From assembly GCA_945866505.1 (NCBI GenBank), contig CAMBHH010000084.1:1-14160 (forward strand): a stretch of DNA of 14,160 nucleotides, given 5' to 3'. This stretch comes from Flavobacterium psychrophilum. Its GTDB lineage: Bacteria > Bacteroidota > Bacteroidia > Flavobacteriales > Flavobacteriaceae. The position numbers and the translations under genes are program-made. The notes below the pieces were generated by a model that was not told where the DNA came from, ran no database searches, and saw only the letters and a program-made list of their open reading frames with translations. Positions 1 through 6,281 of the stretch are shown piece after piece (positions within the stretch are counted from its first letter, which is position 1; each line of letters opens with the position of its first letter).

Positions 1-2450
1 TTTTTGGCGGGCATTTTCTTGGCAATCATTTCTTGAACTTGCGCTAATGTCAATTTTGTTGCATCTATATCTTTGCTCAATTCAATTTTGATTTTCCCCT
101 TTGTTATTTCAGATCTTCCCCAACGTGCTTTTTGAACTAAAATACCTTCCTCTTCCCAATTGTGCAAAACCTTGTCGATATTTTTCTGCAATTTATGTTC
201 AATTAATTCTTCAATTTCTGATTGGGATAAATTGTCAAAATTATATTTCTTACTCACGTTTATAAAAATACCGTCCCATTTAATAAAAGGTCCAAAACGA
301 CCTGTTCCTTTCTGTACAGATTCTCCTTTATACACTGCAATAGGTGCGTCAGCTTGTGCTTTTTCGTCAATCAATTCTTTTGCTCTTTCAACAGAAACGT
401 CTAGTGGGTTTTCGCCTTTTGGCAAAGAGACAAAAGCACTTCCGAACCGAATATAAGGACCATACCGTCCATTACTTACCTCGACTTCCTCTCCTTTATA
501 TGTACCCAAACTCTTTGGCAACAAAAACAAATCTAAAACTTCTTCTAAAGTGATGTTTCCAATATTTTGCTCATTCATCAAACTGGCAAATTTCTTCTCT
601 TCATCATCAGCTTCTCCAATTTGTGCCATAGGACCAAATTTTCCTAAACGTACAGAAACTTGTTTTCCTGTTTTTGGATCTATTCCTAAAATTCTTTCAC
701 CACTTTCGCGGTCAGCATTGGCTTCGACATCTTTAACATTTGGGTGAAATTTATCGTAGAATTCCTGCATCATTATCGTCCAATTGACGTTTCCTTCTGC
801 AATTTCGTCGAAATCTTGTTCTACTTTGGCAGTGAAATTATAATCTAGAATATTTTCGAAATTCTTGACCAAGAAATCAGTGACGATTGTGCCAATATCT
901 GTTGGGACTAATTTCCCTTTATCAGAACCGGTATTTTCTTTGAGCAACTTCTCACCTACTTTCCCAGCTTGTAAAGTCAATTGTGTGTAATTGCGTTCCT
1001 GACCGTCAAGTGTACCTTTCTCGACATAATTTCTATTGATTATTGTAGAAATTGTTGGCGCATAAGTTGACGGACGACCAATTCCCAATTCCTCCAATTT
1101 TTTTACCAAAGAAGCTTCAGTGTATCTTGATGCTGGACGAGAATATCTTTCTGTTGCGGTTATATAATTATTCTGTAATTGCTCATTGACCTTCATTGCT
1201 GGCAACATTCCTTCTTGTTCATCATCATCGTCATCATTTCCTTCGAGATATACTTTAAGGAATCCTTCAAAAAGCAAAACTTCTCCTGATGCCGTAAAAA
1301 TTTCACTATGATTGTTGGCTGCAATCTTTACATTGGTGCGTTCCAATTCAGCATCGCTCATTTGCGAAGCCAAGGTTCTTTTCCAAATCAAATCATACAA
1401 ACGCGCCTGATCTCGATCAATATTTACAGTATGACGTGACATATCTGTTGGACGAATTGCTTCGTGAGCTTCTTGTGCGCCTTTACTTTTATTGACAAAA
1501 GTTCGTGGTTTAGAAAATTCCTTTCCGTAGGATTTGATAATTTCGGCTTGAGCGGCTTCCATCGCCTCTTTTGATAAATTTACGCTATCAGTTCTCATGT
1601 AAGTTATGAGTCCAGCTTCATATAAACGTTGCGCGAGTTGCATCGTAATTCCAACAGGCAAATACAGTTTTCTTGCAGCTTCTTGTTGCAAAGTCGATGT
1701 CGTAAATGGGCCAGTTGGTGATTTTTTTGTTGGTTTTGTTTCTAAATCTGAAACCTTATAAGTAGAACCGATATTCTTTTTTAAGAACTCTTCGGCCTCT
1801 TTTTTGGTATTAAAATTCTTTGGAAGTTTGGCCTTAAATGATTTTCCAGCTTCGTTTGTAAATTCCGCAACAATAGAATAGGACGCAATTGGATTAAAGT
1901 TTTGGATTTCTCTTTCTCGCTCTACTATTAAACGAACCGAAACCGATTGCACACGTCCCGCTGATAGCCCTCCTTTAATTTTTCTCCATAAAACAGGAGA
2001 TAATTCATATCCAACTAACCTGTCTAAAACTCGACGAGCTTGTTGTGCATTGACTAAATTATAATCTATTTCCCTTGGATTATCAATTGCTTTTAGAATG
2101 GCATTTTTAGTAATTTCGTGAAAAACAATACGTTTGGTTTTGGCTTTTACTAAATTTAATTCTTCGGCTAAATGCCAAGAAATTGCTTCTCCCTCGCGAT
2201 CCTCATCACTCGCTAACCAAACCATATCAGCTTTTTTAGCAAGCCCTTTAAGTTTTGTAACCAAGGCGCGTTTATCGGCAGAAACTTCGTATTTTGGCTT
2301 GAAACCATTTTCTACATCTACGCCAATTTCTTTGGAAGGCAAGTCGGCAATATGTCCATAACTTGACTCCACTTGGTAATCGCTTCCTAAAAATTTCTCG
2401 ATTGTTTTTGCCTTTGCAGGTGACTCTACAATAACTAAATTCTTTGCCAT
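1..2450 (-). CDS. topA: DNA topoisomerase I, type IA (3' end cut off by window edge)
   Basis: Relaxes negative supercoils by a transient single-strand break with a 5'-phosphotyrosine link. 816 codons are visible, reading from ATG at 2450 down to base 3, with no stop before the edge. The start MAKNLVIVESPAKAKTIEKF is the canonical TopA N-terminus. The Toprim domain shows E9 and the DxD pair D82/D84 in SDEDREGEA. The active-site tyrosine is Y284 in GLITYMRTDS, followed by R286. An acidic Asp run sits near residue 405. The C-terminus has no four-Cys zinc fingers. It carries repeated GxxGP-type modules near residues 603 (GKFGP), 661 (GRYGP), 717 (GRFGP) and a degenerate one near 777 (ARWGR), about 57 residues apart, matching the Toprim_Crpt repeats of zinc-less TopA. 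It ends Lys-rich at the edge, so probably only a few tens of residues are missing. It diverges from miaB. Confidence 0.97.
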   Translation of the reverse strand, partial: MAKNLVIVESPAKAKTIEKFLGSDYQVESSYGHIADLPSKEIGVDVENGFKPKYEVSADKRALVTKLKGLAKKADMVWLASDEDREGEAISWHLAEELNLVKAKTKRIVFHEITKNAILKAIDNPREIDYNLVNAQQARRVLDRLVGYELSPVLWRKIKGGLSAGRVQSVSVRLIVEREREIQNFNPIASYSIVAEFTNEAGKSFKAKLPKNFNTKKEAEEFLKKNIGSTYKVSDLETKPTKKSPTGPFTTSTLQQEAARKLYLPVGITMQLAQRLYEAGLITYMRTDSVNLSKEAMEAAQAEIIKSYGKEFSKPRTFVNKSKGAQEAHEAIRPTDMSRHTVNIDRDQARLYDLIWKRTLASQMSDAELERTNVKIAANNHSEIFTASGEVLLFEGFLKVYLEGNDDDDDEQEGMLPAMKVNEQLQNNYITATERYSRPASRYTEASLVKKLEELGIGRPSTYAPTISTIINRNYVEKGTLDGQERNYTQLTLQAGKVGEKLLKENTGSDKGKLVPTDIGTIVTDFLVKNFENILDYNFTAKVEQDFDEIAEGNVNWTIMMQEFYDKFHPNVKDVEANADRESGERILGIDPKTGKQVSVRLGKFGPMAQIGEADDEEKKFASLMNEQNIGNITLEEVLDLFLLPKSLGTYKGEEVEVSNGRYGPYIRFGSAFVSLPKGENPLDVSVERAKELIDEKAQADAPIAVYKGESVQKGTGRFGPFIKWDGIFINVSKKYNFDNLSQSEIEELIEHKLQKNIDKVLHNWEEEGILVQKARWGRSEITKGKIKIELSKDIDATKLTLAQVQEMIAKKMPAK

Positions 2451-2468
2451 AGTTCAATTTTTCTGCGA

Positions 2469-2476
2469 CAAAAGTA
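2469..2476 (-). promoter_or_regulatory. candidate -7 box for topA
   Basis: On the minus strand this reads TACTTTTG, a full match to the Bacteroidota -7 consensus TAnnTTTG, about 19 bases before the topA ATG, which would give a very short leader. I found no TTG at the usual 17-23 base distance upstream, so the -33 half is missing or weak. Moderate support only. Confidence 0.42.
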
Positions 2477-2640
2477 GAAGTTTTTTTTAAATATTGCGCT
2501 TTTGGTAATTTTAAAAGTAAATAATATACAAGAAATCTAAAATTAAATAAACTCCAATCTTAAAACCTTTGAAAATTAAATTGATGAAAAAGTGTGATTA
2601 TTAATTATTAACTGAACTTAAAATACTGTTAATTCTTCGT

Positions 2641-2655
2641 ATGACATCTTGTCAT
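2641..2655. promoter_or_regulatory. perfect dyad overlapping the miaB -33 region (possible operator)
   Basis: ATGACA-TCT-TGTCAT is a perfect 6-bp inverted repeat with a 3-base centre. Its right half contains the TTG (2649-2651) that I take as the -33 element of the miaB promoter. A protein bound here could block or alter initiation. That it is an operator is inferred from geometry alone; a 6-bp palindrome could also arise by chance in AT-rich DNA. Confidence 0.35.
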
Positions 2656-2680
2656 ATTGATTCAAATAATTGTACCTTTG
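2649..2680 (+). promoter_or_regulatory. Bacteroidota-type housekeeping promoter of miaB
   Basis: TTG at 2649-2651 (-33), a 21-base spacer, and TACCTTTG at 2673-2680 (-7, consensus TAnnTTTG). Transcription should begin near 2685-2688, leaving a leader of about 25 bases before the ATG at 2713. This is the best promoter in the window, and it excludes the in-frame ATG at 2641 as a start. Confidence 0.75.
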
Positions 2681-2712
2681 CACTTAAAAAAATTACACTT
2701 TTGAAAGTGAGT

Positions 2713-4158
2713 ATGGAAAAGATTATTGAAGAAAGCAAGCAAGGCGAAAGCCTCGTTTTAGAAAATAAACCCGAAAATACCAAGAAACTCTTTATAGAAA
2801 GTTACGGCTGTGCGATGAATTTTTCGGATAGCGAAATCGTGGCTTCCATCCTATCGTCAAACGGATATAATACCACACAAATTCTTGAAGAAGCTGATTT
2901 GGTTTTGGTAAACACCTGTTCGATTCGTGACAAAGCGGAACAAACTATTCGTAAACGTTTGGAAAAATACAATGCCGTGAAACGTACTAATCCAAAGATG
3001 AAAGTCGGCGTTTTGGGTTGTATGGCAGAACGTTTGAAAAGTCAATTTCTTGAACAAGAAAAAATTGTAGACCTCGTTGTAGGTCCTGATGCTTACAAAG
3101 ATTTACCTAATTTATTAGCAGAGGTTGAAGAAGGTCGCGATGCCATAAACGTAATTTTGTCCAAAGACGAAACTTATGGCGATATTTCCCCAGTTCGATT
3201 AATGAGCAATGGCATTACGGCGCTGGTTTCCATCACTCGTGGTTGCGATAATATGTGTACGTTTTGCGTGGTCCCTTTTACCCGAGGTCGAGAACGTAGC
3301 CGCGAACCGCAAAGTATTATGAAGGAAATTCAGGAATTGTGGAACAAAGGCTTTAAGGAAATTACGCTTCTAGGTCAAAATGTAGATAGCTATTTATGGT
3401 ACGGCGGCGGACTTAAAAAAGATTTTGTCAACGCTTCCGAAATGCAAAAAGCAACTGCGGTTGAGTTTGATCAATTACTCGAAATGGTAGCTGTTGGTTT
3501 CCCAAAAATGCGCATCCGTTTTTCGACATCCAACCCTCAGGATATGCACGAAAGTGTATTGCACGTGATTGCCAAACATCCAAATATTTGCAAACACATT
3601 CACTTGCCTGTTCAATCTGGAAGCGACAGAATTCTAAAAGCAATGAACCGTTTGCACACGCGAGTAGAATATATGACGTTGATTGACAAAATCCGAGCAA
3701 TTATTCCAGATTGTTCCGTAACCCAAGATTTGATTTCAGGTTTTCCAACTGAAACAGAGGAAAATCATAAAGACACTTTGAGTTTAATGGAACACGTAAA
3801 ATACAGTTTTGGTTATATGTATGCCTACTCTGAACGCCCAGGAACATTAGCAGAACGCAAAATGGAAGACGATGTCCCTGAAGCTACAAAATTGAGAAGA
3901 TTACAAGAAATTGTCGATTTACAAAGAAGTCACAGCGCCAAAAGAACTCAAGAATTCGTGGGACAAACTGTAGAAGTTTTGGTAGAAAAAGCATCCAAAA
4001 AATCAGATAAAGATTGGTCAGGAAGAAATTCACAAAGTATTGTGGTGGTCTTTCCAAAAAAAGAGTATAAAATTGGTGATTTTGTAAATGTAAAAATCAC
4101 AAGTTGCACCAGCGGAACTTTGATTGGGGAAGCAGTTGGTTTGAGTGAGATGAATTAA
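2713..4158 (+). CDS. miaB: tRNA-2-methylthio-N6-dimethylallyladenosine synthase MiaB
   Basis: Radical-SAM methylthiotransferase that adds a methylthio group to i6A37 of tRNAs reading UNN codons, giving ms2i6A. From ATG 2713 the protein has 481 residues. The N-terminal MTTase domain has its three cluster cysteines C33 (ESYGCAMN), C69 (VNTCSIRD) and C103 (GVLGCMAE). The radical-SAM motif CDNMCTFC gives C178, C182 and C185. A C-terminal TRAM region runs from roughly residue 415 to the end (EFVGQTVEVLVE onward). The frame stays open to an ATG at 2641, but that start lies upstream of the expected transcription start, and its extra 24 residues do not look like MiaB. MEKIIEESKQ at 2713 is the expected flavobacterial N-terminus. 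The inserted repeat cassette begins only 8 bases after the stop, so any native terminator may have been displaced. Confidence 0.96.
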   Translation: MEKIIEESKQGESLVLENKPENTKKLFIESYGCAMNFSDSEIVASILSSNGYNTTQILEEADLVLVNTCSIRDKAEQTIRKRLEKYNAVKRTNPKMKVGVLGCMAERLKSQFLEQEKIVDLVVGPDAYKDLPNLLAEVEEGRDAINVILSKDETYGDISPVRLMSNGITALVSITRGCDNMCTFCVVPFTRGRERSREPQSIMKEIQELWNKGFKEITLLGQNVDSYLWYGGGLKKDFVNASEMQKATAVEFDQLLEMVAVGFPKMRIRFSTSNPQDMHESVLHVIAKHPNICKHIHLPVQSGSDRILKAMNRLHTRVEYMTLIDKIRAIIPDCSVTQDLISGFPTETEENHKDTLSLMEHVKYSFGYMYAYSERPGTLAERKMEDDVPEATKLRRLQEIVDLQRSHSAKRTQEFVGQTVEVLVEKASKKSDKDWSGRNSQSIVVVFPKKEYKIGDFVNVKITSCTSGTLIGEAVGLSEMN

Positions 4159-4165
4159 AAATCTA

Positions 4166-4204
4166 TTTTTTCGCCACAGATTAAAATGATTTTCACAGAT
4201 TTTT
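4166..4204 (+). repeat. left arm of inverted repeat around the GxxExxY gene
   Basis: The core is 4173-4204, beginning GCCACAGATTAAAATGAT and ending CACAGATTTTT. It pairs with 4618-4649 at 31 of 32 positions, the one mismatch being T at 4191. A TTTTTTC run (4166-4172) extends the match outward, interrupted by a TTTT insertion in the partner. Within the arm CACAGATT occurs twice around an 11-base AAAATGATTTT spacer. Confidence 0.85.
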
Positions 4205-4238
4205 TAATCAATTTAATTATGACAGAGGAAACATCAAT

Positions 4239-4610
4239 ATGGAACACTATCGAGAAGATGAAACTTATAAAATTATAGGATTTTGTATGGAGGTTCATAG
4301 AATTCTTGGACCTGGATTGTTAGAAATCGTTTACAAAGATGCTTTAGAAATTGAATTTCGAGAAAATAATATCCCTTTTGAAAGAGAAAAAGAATTTACA
4401 ATTGAATATAAAGGCAAAATTTTACCACATCGATTTTATACCGATTTTATTGTGAATGGCGATATTATTTTAGAAGTTAAAGCTGTAAAAGAATTTTCTA
4501 ATGAACATATCGCCCAAGTTATAAACTATTTAAAATTAGCAGATTCCGAGATTGGATTAATGGTTAATTTTCAAACTAAATCTTTGCAATACAAAAGATA
4601 TGTTCTTTAA
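4239..4610 (+). CDS. GxxExxY protein, PD-(D/E)XK nuclease-like fold
   Basis: A 123-residue protein of the GxxExxY family (PDDEXK_3 type). The name-giving motif is G26-L-L-E29-I-V-Y32 within RILGPGLLEIVY. The nuclease-fold residues look intact: D69 (YTDF), E79-V-K81 (ILEVKAV) and a QxxxY helix Q93...Y97 (AQVINY). The biochemical role of the family is not established to my knowledge; a nuclease activity is suggested by the fold only. No signal peptide or membrane segment is seen. An upstream ATG at 4219 is in another frame and opens a 19-residue ORF (MTEETSIWNT...) that overlaps the start. Its beginning resembles the N-termini of relatives, so a one-base deletion may have shortened this protein slightly. 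No promoter match was seen; it is probably read through from miaB. Confidence 0.85.
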   Translation: MEHYREDETYKIIGFCMEVHRILGPGLLEIVYKDALEIEFRENNIPFEREKEFTIEYKGKILPHRFYTDFIVNGDIILEVKAVKEFSNEHIAQVINYLKLADSEIGLMVNFQTKSLQYKRYVL

Positions 4611-4617
4611 TAAAATG

Positions 4618-4660
4618 AAAAATCTGTGAACATCATTTTAATCTGTGGCAAAAGAAAAAA
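4618..4660 (-). repeat. right arm of inverted repeat around the GxxExxY gene
   Basis: Core 4618-4649 (AAAAATCTGTGAACATCATT then TTAATCTGTGGC) is the reverse complement of the left arm except for one base. The outer part, 4650-4660, is A-rich and matches the T run outside the left arm. It begins 7 bases after the stop codon. In an RNA spanning the gene, the two arms could form a roughly 32-bp stem with the whole gene in the loop. Confidence 0.85.
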
Positions 4661-4714
4661 CCATTCCAACACACTAATTCTTATTCAAAAAAGAGTTTAA
4701 AAAGCTAAAACAAA

Positions 4715-4861
4715 ATGACCAAAAAAAATACAATTATTGCCATACTTACTTTCATTATTGGATTTGGTTCCACTTTTTATATCATTAGGACCTATTTTCC
4801 GAAACATAAAGTAGAGAAAACTGCACCTGCAAAAGATGCGTTGACAAAAACCGAGAAATAA
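4715..4861 (+). CDS. small membrane protein, 48 residues, unknown function
   Basis: ATG at 4715, TAA at 4859-4861. The sequence is MTKKNTIIAILTFIIGFGST, then FYIIRTYFPKHKVEKTAPAK and DALTKTEK. There is one hydrophobic segment from about residue 6 to 24, a basic N-terminus (K3, K4) and a charged, Ala/Pro/Lys-rich tail, which suggests a single-span inner-membrane peptide. I do not recognise the family. It lies on the same strand between the repeat cassette and the sigma-54 activator. It looks real because it has a clean start, a typical transmembrane-plus-tail composition, and fills the gap between genes. Before the cassette arrived it may have directly followed miaB. Confidence 0.6.
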   Translation: MTKKNTIIAILTFIIGFGSTFYIIRTYFPKHKVEKTAPAKDALTKTEK

Positions 4862-4866
4862 AAAGA

Positions 4867-4931
4867 GTTTAAAGTTTAAGGTTTAAAGTTGTCGAGAGCA
4901 CTTTAAACTTTAAACAAATAAAACTTTAAAC
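4867..4931. repeat. TTTAAAC-rich hairpin and iterated repeat before the sigma-54 activator
   Basis: GTTTAAGGTTTAAAGT (4874-4889) pairs with ACTTTAAACTTTAAAC (4900-4915): 16 bp with one G-U pair and a 10-base loop (4890-4899). A further ACTTTAAAC follows at 4923-4931 and a GTTTAAAG precedes at 4867. It begins 6 bases after the small gene's stop and ends about 10 bases before the next ATG. No T-run follows, so it is not a classic terminator. It could be an mRNA stability or processing element, or an intergenic repeat. Confidence 0.7.
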
Positions 4932-4941
4932 AAAAAATATA

Positions 4942-6222
4942 ATGGAAACAGTTCAATCAATAAAACAACGATTCGAGATTATCGGGAATGACCCGAAACT
5001 CAATCGCGCGATAGAAAAAGCCATTCAGGTCGCACCAACAGATATTTCGGTATTAGTTGTGGGTGAAAGTGGTGTTGGAAAAGAAAGTATTCCAAAAATT
5101 ATTCATTCACTTTCACATAGAAAACACGGTAAATACATTGCCGTAAACTGCGGTGCTATTCCAGAAGGAACCATTGACAGTGAACTTTTTGGCCACGAAA
5201 AAGGTTCTTTTACAGGAGCAACCTCTACTCGTGAAGGTTATTTTGAAGTAGCCAGCGGCGGAACTATTTTCTTAGACGAAGTTGGCGAATTGCCGTTGAC
5301 AACCCAAGTTCGATTATTAAGAATTCTAGAAAATGGAGAGTTTCTAAAAGTAGGTTCGTCCCAAGTTCAAAAAACCGATGTACGCATTGTGGCCGCCACC
5401 AATGTCAATTTATTTGATGCCATCGAAAAAGGGAAATTCAGAGAAGATTTATATTACAGATTAAGTACTGTAGACATTACTTTGCCACCTTTGCGGGACC
5501 GAAAAGACGACATTCATTTGTTGTTTCGAAAATTTGCAGCCGATTTTGCCCATAAATACAAAATGCCTCCAATCAAATTAGAGGACAATGCAGTTCATTT
5601 ATTGCAAAAATTTCGTTGGAGCGGGAATATTAGACAATTGCGAAATGTAGCTGAACAAATATCCGTTTTAGAAACCAATCGCGATATTTCAGCGTCTACA
5701 TTGCAGTCTTATTTGCCCTCAGAAGCGAGTAATTTGCCATCGGTCATTAAGGATAAAAAAGCGGAAAGTGATTTTTCGACCGAAAGAGATATTCTTTACA
5801 AAGTACTTTTTGATATGAAAGGTGATTTGCACGATTTGAAAAAATTGACATTGGAACTAATTAAAAACGGTTCAGCAAAAGTCCAAGACATCAACACTAA
5901 TCTGATACAGAAAATATATGGATCAAATGAATTAGAAAGTGAAATTTCGTTTGAAGAACAACCAAGTAATGCCGTTTTTTCTCCAGAATCTAGAAGTTTT
6001 GGTACTGGACAAAATGAAAATATAAATTTCGAAGAAAATGATGATGATTTTCAATTTGCCGAAACAGTCGAAGAAGAAGAAATCCTAAAATTAGAACAAA
6101 GAGAAATCGAAATGATAAAAAAATCATTAGAAAAAAATAAAGGAAAACGAAAAGCAGCAGCCGATGAATTGGGAATTTCTGAAAGAACTTTGTATCGAAA
6201 AATAAAACAATTTGATCTTTGA
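4942..6222 (+). CDS. sigma-54-dependent transcriptional activator (AAA+ and Fis-type HTH), no sensory domain
   Basis: A 426-residue bacterial enhancer-binding protein that would use ATP to open promoters held by sigma-54 RNA polymerase. The AAA+ domain starts almost at residue 12: Walker A GESGVGKE (41-48), the sigma-54-contacting loop GSFTGA (88-93; Ser replaces the usual Ala, a known variant), Walker B GTIFLDE (107-113), and FREDLYYRL (166-174) with its arginine. After the AAA+ lid comes a long acidic linker (about 330-385, rich in Glu/Asp/Asn). The C-terminus is a Fis-like helix-turn-helix, KAAADELGISERTLYRKIKQ. No receiver, GAF or PAS domain precedes the AAA+ domain, so it is not an ordinary response regulator; control must come through its amount, a partner or the linker. 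It sits upstream of lptE and secG. Confidence 0.93.
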   Translation: METVQSIKQRFEIIGNDPKLNRAIEKAIQVAPTDISVLVVGESGVGKESIPKIIHSLSHRKHGKYIAVNCGAIPEGTIDSELFGHEKGSFTGATSTREGYFEVASGGTIFLDEVGELPLTTQVRLLRILENGEFLKVGSSQVQKTDVRIVAATNVNLFDAIEKGKFREDLYYRLSTVDITLPPLRDRKDDIHLLFRKFAADFAHKYKMPPIKLEDNAVHLLQKFRWSGNIRQLRNVAEQISVLETNRDISASTLQSYLPSEASNLPSVIKDKKAESDFSTERDILYKVLFDMKGDLHDLKKLTLELIKNGSAKVQDINTNLIQKIYGSNELESEISFEEQPSNAVFSPESRSFGTGQNENINFEENDDDFQFAETVEEEEILKLEQREIEMIKKSLEKNKGKRKAAADELGISERTLYRKIKQFDL

Positions 6223-6238
6223 AAATTCAATATCTTTG
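6212..6238 (+). promoter_or_regulatory. candidate promoter before lptE
   Basis: TATCTTTG at 6231-6238 fits the -7 consensus TAnnTTTG, and TTG at 6212-6214 (inside the end of the preceding gene) is a possible -33, although its 16-base spacing is slightly short. Transcription would start near 6243, leaving a leader of about 40 bases that contains the GCTAGC hairpin. Confidence 0.45.
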
Positions 6239-6246
6239 ACCTGAGC

Positions 6247-6264
6247 GCTAGCGAACTGGCTAGC
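6247..6264. repeat. GCTAGC hairpin in the lptE leader
   Basis: GCTAGC-GAACTG-GCTAGC: two copies of a self-palindromic hexamer 6 bases apart, able to form a 6-bp stem. It is GC-rich against a very AT-rich spacer and ends 17 bases before the lptE ATG. No T-run follows. The function is unknown; it could be a binding site or a fragment of a dispersed repeat. Confidence 0.5.
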
Positions 6265-6281
6265 ACAATTTTAAATATAAA

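Larger units (their letters stand above)
4166..4660. mobile_element. inverted-repeat-enclosed GxxExxY cassette (putative mobile or repeat-propagated unit)
   Basis: A 495-bp unit consisting of a left arm, one complete small gene and a right arm. The arms match at 31 of 32 positions in inverted orientation and abut the gene on both sides (34 bases before its start, 7 after its stop). No transposase and no clear target-site duplication is visible. The phrase 'CCACAGATT...CACAGATT' is one I recall as a common dispersed repeat in flavobacterial genomes, often beside GxxExxY genes. Treating the unit as mobile is an inference from symmetry and position, not from a seen transposition mark. Confidence 0.42.

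Noticed and set aside
160..747. Three plus-strand open frames (65-98 codons) opposite topA
   Set aside because: They are shadows of the minus-strand topA frame; the translations are low-complexity Ser/Phe-rich and resemble no protein, while topA motifs are continuous across the region.
3428..3700. 90-codon minus-strand frame inside miaB
   Set aside because: Antisense to the conserved radical-SAM core of MiaB, with no start signal or family resemblance.
4156..4670. Target-site duplication flanking the GxxExxY cassette
   Set aside because: The outer flanks are simple T- and A-runs that continue the inverted repeat; no direct repeat could be separated from them.
4663..4714. Promoter for the small membrane protein
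   Set aside because: No -7 box match was found in this A-rich gap; read-through from upstream is more likely.
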